A stretch of 6,486 nucleotides of DNA from Clostridia bacterium (GTDB lineage: Bacteria; Bacillota; Clostridia; Oscillospirales; Oscillospiraceae). Positions 6,302-6,486 of this stretch are shown piece after piece. Below the pieces are notes generated by a model. It searched no databases. It was not told where the DNA came from and saw nothing but the letters and a program-made list of their open reading frames with translations. The stretch covers positions 1 to 6,486 of the forward strand of contig QKDF01000032.1 of assembly GCA_003245395.1 (NCBI GenBank), written 5' to 3'. The position numbers and the translations under genes were made by a program. Within the stretch, counting starts at the first letter, position 1. Every line of letters begins with the position of its first letter.

Positions 6302-6486
6302 GTTCCGCCGGACACGACGAAAACTTCGCTGAGAACTGCGGAGTTCCGCCGAGAGCGGTGTGTACCTTGTAAATTAAACAACGTAACGAAAAGAAAGCAC
6401 CAGACGGGATGTGAATTGAGGCAGAAATGCCAAAAAACACAACCGAAACGTTGCCGAGTACGCGGTAGTCAATTTCGCGGAAAAGT
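6302..6486 (+). ncRNA. Noncoding leader transcript, probably the 5' leader of an rRNA operon (continues past window)
   Basis: There is no open frame of note after the strong promoter. TGTACCTTGTAAATTAAACAACG (from 6361) resembles the boxA-like antitermination segment found in rRNA leaders and spacers of Clostridia. Two copies of AGTTCCGCCG (6301-6310, 6342-6351) flank a GCGGAGTT able to pair with them. CCGC/GCGG (6346-6349 with 6355-6358) gives a small hairpin, and GGCA-GAAA-TGCC (6420-6431) is a GNRA-loop hairpin. The mature 16S start is not reached. The rRNA assignment rests on remembered resemblance plus the promoter type; another stable RNA or a regulated mRNA leader remains possible. Confidence 0.5.

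Overview
The window looks like the chromosome of a Gram-positive anaerobe of the Clostridia, most likely a gut member of the Oscillospiraceae/Eubacteriales. This is inferred, not proven. The evidence is a moderately GC-rich coding style, AGGAG-type ribosome binding sites, a Gram-positive lipoprotein adaptor, an S-layer-homology (SLH) protein whose repeat layout is familiar from that group, and a strong housekeeping promoter with an rRNA-operon-like leader at the right edge.

Left block (1-4473, + strand): three co-directional, closely spaced genes that form one apparent operon. They are the C-terminal part of an FtsX/MacB-type ABC transporter permease (cut off by the window edge), a lipoprotein membrane-fusion (HlyD/MacA-like) adaptor, and a secreted SLH-domain protein. 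Permease and adaptor are a known pairing. The SLH protein as third partner suggests an assembly running from the cytoplasmic membrane through an adaptor to a wall-bound protein. The adaptor appears to contain two complete adaptor modules in tandem, which is the most unusual protein feature here.

Middle (4474-4881): a gene-free stretch between convergent genes. It holds a long, strong bidirectional-looking terminator hairpin just after the SLH gene and a textbook rho-independent terminator on the minus strand for the transporter gene. Both lie inside a roughly 360-bp segment bounded by imperfect inverted repeats that share a 14-mer. One arm carries that 14-mer twice. The segment could be a small non-autonomous mobile or intergenic repeat element.

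Right block (4882-6486): a minus-strand 12-helix major facilitator transporter of the macrolide-efflux-like (Mef) type. Its upstream region carries a small palindrome and a direct repeat that could be an operator. Divergent from it is a near-consensus sigma-A promoter (TTGACA, 17 bp, TATTCT with extended TG) behind an A/T-rich UP-like tract. It reads into a noncoding leader with a boxA-like segment, resembling the leader of an rRNA operon. The rRNA genes themselves would lie just beyond the window. No tRNA, CRISPR array or complete insertion sequence is visible.
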